Origin: Clostridiales bacterium
GTDB taxonomy: Bacteria > Bacillota > Clostridia > Saccharofermentanales > Saccharofermentanaceae
Direction: 5' to 3'
DNA length: 64,000 nt
NCBI GenBank assembly: GCA_017527865.1
Contig: JAFXPN010000011.1
Coordinates: forward strand, 107,362 to 171,361
The position numbers were made by a program, and so were the translations under genes. Of the stretch, positions 25,414-33,358 are shown piece after piece. Numbering within the stretch: position 1 is the stretch's first letter; each line of letters starts with the position of its first letter. The notes under the pieces are model-generated. The model was not told the DNA's origin and searched no databases. It was given only the letters and a program-made list of their open reading frames with translations.

Positions 25414-27906
25414 TTATTCGTATTTAAGTTCTTCGGATATCTTCATTTTCCTTAAGTATCTTATGGGTATCAGTGTCGTCAGCAGGAACACGAATACGAT
25501 GACGACAAGATACGTGATCATTGTTCCGGGGTCGATAGTTCCCTTCCTTAATATATTCAGGTCACCGTCTGACAGCAGAGCCATAAGATTACCCAGGACT
25601 TGGTACAGGAACAGGACTGACACCGAAGCGACTGTTGCCGACAGGCCTATCGAGAACAGGCTCTCCAGGAACAGAAGCCTTCTTATCCTCTTACGCGGCA
25701 TGGCAACCGAGTACAGCATCGCCATCTCTCTTCGCCTTGTAATGAATCCCAGAGACTGGTTGCCGGCAATTCCTATCAGGGTAAGACCGATGCTTCCCGC
25801 TACGACGAGCTTTAATACCATAAGAAGACCTTCAGCCTGGGATTCGAATTCGGTTACCAGATCGTCCATCGTCTTGACTTCGATCACGGATGTCTGGGTG
25901 TTCTTATTGATAAGTTCCTTCACCGTATCCGGATCATCCGTCTTTATCAGTATCATGGTAAGCGCATTATCGAAAAGCCTTTCATACAGATCCGCATTTA
26001 TGATCACGGTATTCGTGGAAAGTACTGCGGTGTTGCCGGTATCTATGATCTGCGCTACAACGAAAGTCATAGTGTTCGGGAAATCGGTATCCGTATTGAG
26101 GGACACCTCGACTTCGTCGCCGACGTTAAGTCCGAGTGATCTCGCGCGCGCCTCGGAAAGAACGATCTCATTCTCATTAAGGCCGAACCCCTCAGACGGT
26201 ACATCCGTAAGTCTCGTGTGCGGTGTATCCGCGAATACAGAGAGGATGGCATGGGGGTTATCGGTATTGTTTCCTATATTTCCGCAAAGAGAAGTTCCGT
26301 AGATGTAATCGACATCCTCAACGCCTTCGATATTCTTTATAAACCTGTAGTTGTGATTATCATCACTTAAATACACATTTACCAGAACATCACAATCGTA
26401 ATCCGGGATCACGAGATCATCAGACATCGCCTTACCGACACCGCCGATAAGAAGCGACAGTATAAGTGATGTTATGCAAAGCACCGCCGTGCCCATGATC
26501 ATCTTATTTCTGGCGATATTCTCCGAAGCAAGAGCAGCCACAGGCCACTTCGCTTTATTGAAGAGCTTTGTCATTCCGCGGGATATGATTCGGATAAAGA
26601 ACGGGATCAGTAATGCCATAGCGACTATCCCGCATGCGAAGGAAACCGCAAGAGTGAAGAAGTTCTTCGTAAGGAATGCACATACCGCCGATATGACCAT
26701 AAGTCCGGCGCCGATATAGAGCCTCGTCCACTTATACTTAAACTCAGTATCCTTGTTGTTGAATATGATGTCCCTGATAGGGGTCTTTACTGCCTTCAAA
26801 AGCTCAAACAGAGGATATGCACATTCAATTAATATCGCACCTATGAACACGAGAATATAGATATTGAGGGGCGTTGCTCCTATATACTGTTCAACATCGA
26901 GCTTTCCGTTCATCGTCTGCACAGTAAACATAGAGCCGAGCATAACAGGCTTGACCCATCCATACAGCAAGCATCCCGTTATGGCCCCGAGGACCGCATA
27001 CAGAGCATTCTCCAAAAGCAGGATCAGAGCCGTCTTTCCGGGTCTTACGCCGAGACTTCTTAAGGTTCCTATGACCGACATCCTCTCATTAACGATCTTC
27101 TCTGCAAAGGACATGGTAACGAACACTACAAGAAGGAATGATACAAGGAAAAGAAGATAGAAAAGGTAAAAGATCTGCTCTATTCCCTCCATCGAGAGAA
27201 GTTCACTTATCGACATTATCTCTGCTTTGGGATCGTTAGTCTTAAGAGCCTCTGTTACCGCTTCGATCATCGAGTCGTCCTTAACATCGATCATCCAGAT
27301 AGAGTAATCGTTGTTGACGACACAGGCGATCTGTTCCGCGACCGCGTTTGTTACCACTATATATTTGTCGGAAAGCAATGTGTTTGATGTATCAAGAATA
27401 CCTGCTACGGTAAGTTCGATCTGCTCCTCATCTGCCCTCTCGAGTGTGATGGTATCGCCTTCATACACTTCAAAGCTGTCGGAATAATCCCTGCTTATGA
27501 AGACCTCGCCGTCGTCAAACTCGTCGGTCTGCGGCAATATATCCATCTCGTAAGCAGCATTAAGATCCGAGAAGAAGAAAACATTAACATTGTCCTCGAA
27601 CACATAAGTATAAGACGAAGGATCCCTGGTATATTCGGTCTGTTCCAAGATACCTATCCCAAGCTCGGTCATATCCGCAACTTTGGAGATACCCTCCATG
27701 ATATCGGAAGATGTATTCTCTACCTCGATGTCCATCTTACCGACCATCTCCATCGCATAGCTTCTCATGAGGGATTCGATATTATTTCCCATGTCGAAAG
27801 CAAGAAGCGCGGCGAACGAAGCAAAAGTTATACATATCAGGAGCACGATCAGACGACCGGGCTTCGAGAATATGTTTTTAAATGAATGCTTAAGTATTAC
27901 TCCCAT
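25414..27906 (-). CDS. FtsX-type ABC permease with two FtsX domains
   Basis: 830 aa. A short N-terminal membrane span, a large extracytoplasmic domain (about 45-240), a block of three spans, a fourth-span linker region, a second extracytoplasmic domain (about 500-690) and three C-terminal spans, that is two FtsX modules as in lipoprotein-release or peptide-export permeases. Partner of the adjacent ATPase. The M13 peptidase gene precedes it by 15 bp. The substrate is unknown; the two-component pair and small membrane protein gene next door suggest a peptide or envelope signal (inference). Confidence 0.88.
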   Translation of the reverse strand: MGVILKHSFKNIFSKPGRLIVLLICITFASFAALLAFDMGNNIESLMRSYAMEMVGKMDIEVENTSSDIMEGISKVADMTELGIGILEQTEYTRDPSSYTYVFEDNVNVFFFSDLNAAYEMDILPQTDEFDDGEVFISRDYSDSFEVYEGDTITLERADEEQIELTVAGILDTSNTLLSDKYIVVTNAVAEQIACVVNNDYSIWMIDVKDDSMIEAVTEALKTNDPKAEIMSISELLSMEGIEQIFYLFYLLFLVSFLLVVFVTMSFAEKIVNERMSVIGTLRSLGVRPGKTALILLLENALYAVLGAITGCLLYGWVKPVMLGSMFTVQTMNGKLDVEQYIGATPLNIYILVFIGAILIECAYPLFELLKAVKTPIRDIIFNNKDTEFKYKWTRLYIGAGLMVISAVCAFLTKNFFTLAVSFACGIVAMALLIPFFIRIISRGMTKLFNKAKWPVAALASENIARNKMIMGTAVLCITSLILSLLIGGVGKAMSDDLVIPDYDCDVLVNVYLSDDNHNYRFIKNIEGVEDVDYIYGTSLCGNIGNNTDNPHAILSVFADTPHTRLTDVPSEGFGLNENEIVLSEARARSLGLNVGDEVEVSLNTDTDFPNTMTFVVAQIIDTGNTAVLSTNTVIINADLYERLFDNALTMILIKTDDPDTVKELINKNTQTSVIEVKTMDDLVTEFESQAEGLLMVLKLVVAGSIGLTLIGIAGNQSLGFITRRREMAMLYSVAMPRKRIRRLLFLESLFSIGLSATVASVSVLFLYQVLGNLMALLSDGDLNILRKGTIDPGTMITYLVVIVFVFLLTTLIPIRYLRKMKISEELKYE

Positions 27907-27921
27907 TATTTATCTTCTCCC

Positions 27922-29940
27922 TTACCATCTTCTTACACGGTCTGAAGGTGCAACATACATTCCGTCGCCCTCCTCGACGCCGTAGATCTCATAGAAACAA
28001 TCGAAGAGCGGAACGACCGCATTTACCCTTATGACGTTCGGGCTGTGAACATCGAGGTAAAGGTAATCGAGAGCACTGTCCTTCGGCATCGTATAACCCC
28101 AGATAAGAGCATACTGCTCGAATATCTGCTGTCTTTGCTCATTGTTCTCGGCTATTTCCAGCACGCACTGAACGCCGCTTATGTCAGCGAGGTTCTCACC
28201 CAATGTCAATTCACCGTCGACCGGATGTATATCAAGAATGGTAAGACCGGAATAGTAATCCGAGATATGAGAGGCCATCTCGTCAAACGCATCACGGTCA
28301 CACTCGGGGATCCAGTCCGGGGCATAGTTGCCGTACATATCGTAAAGCATTCCGGTATTGTCAAAGGCATGGGAGATCTCATGTCCTACCACGGTACCGA
28401 TACCTCCCAGGTTCTGCCAGTATGTGTTATTACGATCATAGAACGGGGCGCTCATGATACCGAGCGTAATGTTAATGCTGTTGATATCCGGCATATAACA
28501 TGCATTTACGGTCTGAGGACTCATCTGTATGAATCCGTTACGCTCGTTTCCGTCGGTAAGCTTATCGATCTTATCCTCATATCTTCTTATATTGATGTTA
28601 TGCATCGTATCAAACACCGTATCGCCGATAAGATCTGCATCTTCCGGATCGACTTCATGAGGCTCGTCCGCCCCGATAAAGAAGAGCATATTATTGAGTT
28701 TTGCGATTATCAGCTCCTTACCTTCATCGCTCAACCATTCGCAGTCACTGATGATGACGATATACTCGTCCCTTATGGTCTCAGCCATATTTGTTACATC
28801 CTCGACTGTCTGTTCGTCGAGATATCTCTCGGCATACTCTTCGCCGAGCTCGGTCTCGAGCACCTGCTCTACATTACGGATTGCATAATAATCATTCTCG
28901 TACAGAACTTCAGATCCTCCCAATTCATCAGGAAGATAATCTACGACCTCCCTTACAAATCTCAGTATCGCAATATCCTTCCAACACTCGAGATTCTCAT
29001 CGGTAAGGAGAGAATCGATAGTTGCAAGCTGTCCCTCATCCCAGATATAAACGCCGTCTTTCGGATTGCCGTCCATACCGAGGGTCTTCATAAAGCCGTC
29101 GATACCGATATTCGGACAGAGCGCATCGATCTCATCATTCGTTCTGAAAAGGGCACGGTTCATACTCTCACTGAAGTCTTCCTCCAGGGCCTTAATGAGC
29201 TCGATATCTGTTCCGTATGCGATATCAAGTACGAGACTTGCATCGGCAACGCTTCTTTGTTCCGCTTCTTCGGGATCCACGCCGAAGTCTATAAGGACCA
29301 TTCTTATGGATGAAGCAAGGACCTGAGCGTAAGTGCCGCCTTTGCCGATATTCTCGAGCGTTGAACCGTCGGGACTGCTGAACGGTTCGAGAAGGACGCT
29401 GCCGGCTGATGAATTTGCAAGGTCCGTATCAACACCGCCGCCGATAATGGGATCTACGCCCCAGTTCGTATAGAGATCGCCGCACATCGTAAGATACTCA
29501 TCTATTGTGGAAACACTGAGGATCCCCGAGATAACATCATTTACGTACGCGATATCGTCTTCGCTCGCGAATGAACCTCCGGTCGATGCCTCAAGAGCCT
29601 GATAGTAATAGTCATAGATAAGCTGTTCGTTACTTCCGGGAGCATAAGAATCCCTGTCACCGTTCACGATCTCGTGAATGATACCTTCAAGCCTGTCGGA
29701 GATCTCGATATCGATCTCGCTGACCGGGCCGCCCATACCGTGGGTATCCTCGATATCGCATGTCAACAGGTTCTCTGCATTAATAAAACCATAGAAATCA
29801 TCCTGAGCACGGATACCTTCAAAATCATAGACTTCAACCGAAGTCTCTTCCGTCTCCTCCGTCACGGGCGGCGCCATCGTGCACCCCGACAGAAGGACCA
29901 TAAAGGCAAGCAATGATGCTGCCGCTTTACTTCTCCTCAT
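27922..29940 (-). CDS. M13-family zinc metallopeptidase lipoprotein
   Basis: 672 aa neprilysin/PepO-like peptidase, secreted as a lipoprotein (LLAFMVLLSGC lipobox). Zinc site VVGHEISHAFDNTG (HExxH), second ligand region GELTLGENLADISGVQ (ENxxD), NAxY-type substrate-binding element VNACYMPDINSINI and a C-terminal VRVNAVVPLFDCFYE. The active site is intact. Neprilysins cut short extracellular peptides, so in this five-gene operon it could process or destroy the ligand sensed by the kinase or moved by the FtsX system (inference). Confidence 0.93.
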   Translation of the reverse strand: MRRSKAAASLLAFMVLLSGCTMAPPVTEETEETSVEVYDFEGIRAQDDFYGFINAENLLTCDIEDTHGMGGPVSEIDIEISDRLEGIIHEIVNGDRDSYAPGSNEQLIYDYYYQALEASTGGSFASEDDIAYVNDVISGILSVSTIDEYLTMCGDLYTNWGVDPIIGGGVDTDLANSSAGSVLLEPFSSPDGSTLENIGKGGTYAQVLASSIRMVLIDFGVDPEEAEQRSVADASLVLDIAYGTDIELIKALEEDFSESMNRALFRTNDEIDALCPNIGIDGFMKTLGMDGNPKDGVYIWDEGQLATIDSLLTDENLECWKDIAILRFVREVVDYLPDELGGSEVLYENDYYAIRNVEQVLETELGEEYAERYLDEQTVEDVTNMAETIRDEYIVIISDCEWLSDEGKELIIAKLNNMLFFIGADEPHEVDPEDADLIGDTVFDTMHNINIRRYEDKIDKLTDGNERNGFIQMSPQTVNACYMPDINSINITLGIMSAPFYDRNNTYWQNLGGIGTVVGHEISHAFDNTGMLYDMYGNYAPDWIPECDRDAFDEMASHISDYYSGLTILDIHPVDGELTLGENLADISGVQCVLEIAENNEQRQQIFEQYALIWGYTMPKDSALDYLYLDVHSPNVIRVNAVVPLFDCFYEIYGVEEGDGMYVAPSDRVRRW

Positions 29941-30005
29941 TACATCTGTCTCCTCATCATAATATGAGGTTACAATACTCTATTCCGGTCACTTCACACC
30001 GAAAA

Positions 30006-30061
30006 TGTTGTGAACTGTCATTCAATTGTTGTGAGATGAGTCGCTCCGTTAATGATAGAAT
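30006..30061 (+). promoter_or_regulatory. LytTR-type direct repeats and -10 before small membrane protein gene
   Basis: TGTTGTGA occurs at 30006-30013 and again at 30027-30034, a start-to-start distance of exactly 21 bp, the two-helical-turn spacing of LytTR sites. The second copy ends just where a -35 would lie relative to TAGAAT (30056-30061); that -35 (GAGATG) is very poor, as expected for an activated promoter. The same repeats stand upstream of the divergent M13-FtsX-ABC-LytTR-kinase operon. Confidence 0.55.
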
Positions 30062-30084
30062 GAATATATAAAGGAGGATTTCAT

Positions 30085-30411
30085 ATGGAAAACAATACTT
30101 ACACAACATACCCTTCTCCGGTCAATCCCTTGGATAAATTCTTGGGAATCTTCGCCTCCATGGGAAACTTCATGAGCGTCATAGTCGCATACTTTGGCGG
30201 AGACGTTAACGGAGAGCGTTCAGAGTATTTAAGATTCTATGCCAATCAGGGTCTTATCTTCGCTCTTTCTTATCTTCTCGCGGTCATCCCGTTCATAGGC
30301 TGGCTTTGGTCTTTGTTTGTTATGGTCTGCAACATCATCGCTTTTATATATGCATGTCAGGGCATCGCAAAGCCCGTCCTGTTCTTCGGCACGATCAGGC
30401 TGATCAAATAA
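30085..30411 (+). CDS. Small membrane protein, probable LytTR target
   Basis: 108 aa, unrecognised beyond resemblance in layout to DUF4870-type proteins. About three hydrophobic segments (near 22-40, 55-75, 78-98) after a polar Pro-rich start; LRFYANQGLIFALSYLL resembles the conserved FHxxQ/NQ region of DUF4870. GGAGG is 8 bases before the ATG. Divergent from the M13 peptidase operon and downstream of the LytTR-type repeats, so it may be the regulated output of that two-component system. Confidence 0.7.
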   Translation: MENNTYTTYPSPVNPLDKFLGIFASMGNFMSVIVAYFGGDVNGERSEYLRFYANQGLIFALSYLLAVIPFIGWLWSLFVMVCNIIAFIYACQGIAKPVLFFGTIRLIK

Positions 30412-30430
30412 ATGAGGATACGATCCATCC

Positions 30431-30462
30431 TATAAGAGGCTGCGCATGCGCAGCCTCTTATA
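30431..30462. terminator. 32-bp perfect palindrome between convergent genes
   Basis: TATAAGAGGCTGCGCA and its exact reverse complement with no gap. It lies 20 bases after the plus-strand gene and contains the stop codon of trmB (30460-30458). It should act as a hairpin terminator from both sides although it lacks a T-run. Confidence 0.7.
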
Positions 30463-31144
30463 ATGCAATGATCCGGTCGTCACTTCCTTTTTGTTTGCCG
30501 GATGTCGCGACGCAGCGCTTGATAGCTATGCCCTGCTCGGCAAATTTCTGCTCGAACTCGGTCCTCACATTATCCTTATCATACTCGCTGTTATGAAGAT
30601 CCCTTGTAACTTCGGACAGAGTAAATCCGCATTCTTTAAATTCTGAAAGCGAGAATTCAAAAAGCAACGTATTATCGGTCTTGAACCTGATCTGTCCTCC
30701 CGGGACCATTATCTTCTCATATGCTTTGAGAAAATCCCTGTAGGTGAGCCTTCTCTTGGGCTTCTTCTTGCGTGTCCAAGGATCGCAGAAGTTTAAATAT
30801 ATCCTGTCGACCTCGCCGCCGTCAAAGTAATCGAGAAGATCCTTGGCATCGACATTCATGAAGAACAGATTGGTAAGTCCCAGTTCGCGGGTCTTCTCGA
30901 TCGCCGCGAGGATGACCGACGGAGCCCGTTCAATGGCGATATAAAGAACATCGGGATTCGCCGCCGCTGTCTCGGTGCAGAATTTACCCTTTCCGCATCC
31001 GATCTCCAGGAACAGCTTGCAGTCTTCCTTAAATCCGCAGATCTGTCTCCAGCGTCCTTTATTCTCCGCAGGCGACCCGAACCACAGGCCGGAGCAGCGC
31101 TCCATCCTTTCCGGGATATGTCTCTTGGCACGAAGTCTGGTCAT
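30458..31144 (-). CDS. trmB: tRNA (guanine-N7-)-methyltransferase
   Basis: 228 aa. Makes m7G46 in the tRNA variable loop. SAM-binding motif LFLEIGCGKGKFCTE (about 46), IAIERAPSVILAAIEK, NFCDPWTRKKKPKRRLTYRDFL and the C-terminal substrate block TEFEQKFAEQGIAIKR, all TrmB hallmarks. The stop codon is inside a 32-bp palindrome. The NHLM exporter gene ends 21 bp upstream, so readthrough from that operon is likely. Confidence 0.95.
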   Translation of the reverse strand: MTRLRAKRHIPERMERCSGLWFGSPAENKGRWRQICGFKEDCKLFLEIGCGKGKFCTETAAANPDVLYIAIERAPSVILAAIEKTRELGLTNLFFMNVDAKDLLDYFDGGEVDRIYLNFCDPWTRKKKPKRRLTYRDFLKAYEKIMVPGGQIRFKTDNTLLFEFSLSEFKECGFTLSEVTRDLHNSEYDKDNVRTEFEQKFAEQGIAIKRCVATSGKQKGSDDRIIAL

Positions 31145-31165
31145 ATAATCTCTCTTTTCCGCCTC

Positions 31166-33349
31166 CTATCTGTCCGTTCTCTGACGCTCTACCAGCTCCG
31201 CAAAATATCCGTTAAGGCTGATGAGCTCATCATAGGTCCCGTCTTCGATGATACGGCCTTCATCGATCACGATGATACGGTCACAGTGCCTGATCGTCGA
31301 CAGACGGTGCGCGATAACGATCCTGGTGCAGCCCATGCCGTCCAAAGATTCCGATACCATCTTCTGGGTCTTGTTGTCGAGGGCGGACGTCGCCTCGTCA
31401 AAGATAAGGAGCTTAGGCTTAGGCGCAATGGCGCGGGCGATCATCAAACGCTGTCTCTGGCCTCCGGATATTCCTCCCTGACCTTCTGATATCATGGTGT
31501 TCATCTGCATGGGCATTTGGCGTATGTCTTCCGCGACGCCTGCCATCTCGGCAGCTTCCCACGCCGCATCCATCGACAGCGAAGGATCGGTTATAACGAT
31601 ATTGGAATAAATATCCCCCTGGAACAGACCTGCATCCTGCATGACGGTTCCGATCTTCCTTCGAAGTGATGCTTTGTTCAGGTTGTTGATATCGCGTCCG
31701 TCGTAGTATACAGCTCCCTTTTCGGGCTTCTCGAAGCCCAGAAGAAGACGGACGATAGTGGATTTGCCGCAGCCGGTCTTTCCCACTATGGCAACATATT
31801 CCCCGGATTTTATCTTGAACGACAGATCATCAAGGATCACGGGGCCGTCTTCCGTATATCTGAATGTGATGTGATCGAATTCCACTCCGCCGCTGATCGA
31901 AGTGACCATCTCCTTGCCTTCCGTCGTCTCGGGTTCGGCAGAGAGGAAAGGCTCGGCCATCTCAAGGATAGGCTTAATCTGCGCAACGGATATCGCTATT
32001 CCGGACAAAGCGGTGAATGCGCCCATAAGATAGTTATAAGCGGCGCTGAAAGCAAAGTACGCAGACTGGTCGATCCCGCTCCTTATCGCAAGGTAATAGA
32101 TAACTATCGTAGAGAAAAGAGCGATCGCCGTGGATATGACGCCGTTGATCTTAAGGAACAGCGGAGGATCATAGCTTAGCTTCGATTCCTTCGAGAAGAG
32201 CTCCATCCACTTTGCAAACATCCTCTTCTCGGCGCCTGCCAGCTTGATCTTCTGAACTCCCGTAATGAGTGAAAAGCTCATGCCTGATTCCTTGGCGCCG
32301 ATATCCAAGAGCTGCCTGTCGATCTTGATCTGAACAAGTGTCGATATTATCGAGAACGATACCGTAATGAGGATGATGATGAACGATGACACGGCCAATG
32401 ACGCATCGTAATTGAATATCTGCGCCACATAGACAAGAGATGCGAGCGAAGTAAGTCCTGCTCCCAGTATAAGGTTCATAAGAGATGAACAAAGCTGATT
32501 GACCGATAACGATCTCGCCATCAGTTCGCCGGGACTGTACCTGCGGAAAAATCCTGCAGGCAAAGTCATGAGCCTCATCATCATCGCGGACTGAACGCTC
32601 AAGGCAGCCTTGGTTGTCAATCTGCTCTGATAAAGGGCTTTAACGCTTCCGAACATCTGTATGGAGAAAGCAATGCTTACCATGCTGATGCCTATCGCGA
32701 TCAGCGCATCCGCATCCCTGCCCGATATCACGGGGCCTGTAAGAAGCTGTGTAAGGCGCGGCATAAGGATGCCGACGAGCGTTGCGACCGCAGTGGCAAT
32801 GATAACCGACACGATATCCCGCGTGGATATTGACTTCCACATGTAATCGAGAAGATCTTTGATCTTGAGCGTCTTAAGCGGCAGCGGCCTGTAGAAGCAA
32901 TATCCCTCAAGTTTGAACAGTTTCTCGGTATGCATGCTGATCTGCTTCTTGGCTCCGCTCACGGGATCGGTAAAATAATAACCCCTGACGGTTCCCGGCA
33001 AAAGAGCAACAGGTATGTTCCCCTTCTCCGTAAAAGCGATCATCGGACCGTAAGCGTCGCGGTGCCAGCCCGCCCCGAGTTCGACTTTACGGCACATGAG
33101 GCCGTAAGGACGCATGCTAAATTCGAGCTGTTCCTCAAATCCCTTAATGCTGTCGGGGATCTCGACGGGTTGGTGATGAAAGGCCTTCAGTATATCTCCT
33201 ATGGCGTTTTTGGAAACTATCCTGTCATCGATCATCCTCTGGGCGGATCTGTCCCCCATGATAACCGATGCAACATTGGCAAAAGCTTCTTCGAGCAGTC
33301 TCTCGTCCGCTTCCCGGCGCTTGTTTATCTGTTTATCGAACCAGCCCAT
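31166..33349 (-). CDS. NHLM-type peptide exporter, second ABC permease-ATPase
   Basis: 727 aa. A soluble N-terminal part (about 1-155), six membrane spans (about 165-455) and an ATPase domain: Walker A VGKTGCGKSTIV, signature GISGGQRQRLMIARA, Walker B LLIFDEATSALD and switch His in IAHRLST. Fits the NHLM/NHLP bacteriocin-system ABC transporter subunit that lacks a peptidase domain and pairs with the C39 transporter encoded 9 bp upstream. The pair should form a heteromeric exporter for a modified or leader-bearing peptide. No precursor gene is visible here. Confidence 0.9.
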   Translation of the reverse strand: MGWFDKQINKRREADERLLEEAFANVASVIMGDRSAQRMIDDRIVSKNAIGDILKAFHHQPVEIPDSIKGFEEQLEFSMRPYGLMCRKVELGAGWHRDAYGPMIAFTEKGNIPVALLPGTVRGYYFTDPVSGAKKQISMHTEKLFKLEGYCFYRPLPLKTLKIKDLLDYMWKSISTRDIVSVIIATAVATLVGILMPRLTQLLTGPVISGRDADALIAIGISMVSIAFSIQMFGSVKALYQSRLTTKAALSVQSAMMMRLMTLPAGFFRRYSPGELMARSLSVNQLCSSLMNLILGAGLTSLASLVYVAQIFNYDASLAVSSFIIILITVSFSIISTLVQIKIDRQLLDIGAKESGMSFSLITGVQKIKLAGAEKRMFAKWMELFSKESKLSYDPPLFLKINGVISTAIALFSTIVIYYLAIRSGIDQSAYFAFSAAYNYLMGAFTALSGIAISVAQIKPILEMAEPFLSAEPETTEGKEMVTSISGGVEFDHITFRYTEDGPVILDDLSFKIKSGEYVAIVGKTGCGKSTIVRLLLGFEKPEKGAVYYDGRDINNLNKASLRRKIGTVMQDAGLFQGDIYSNIVITDPSLSMDAAWEAAEMAGVAEDIRQMPMQMNTMISEGQGGISGGQRQRLMIARAIAPKPKLLIFDEATSALDNKTQKMVSESLDGMGCTRIVIAHRLSTIRHCDRIIVIDEGRIIEDGTYDELISLNGYFAELVERQRTDR

Positions 33350-33358
33350 CGTTCCCCC

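Noticed and set aside
28045..29313. 422-codon plus-strand frame opposite the M13 peptidase
   Set aside because: Shadow of a clear enzyme gene; no ribosome binding site or recognisable domain.
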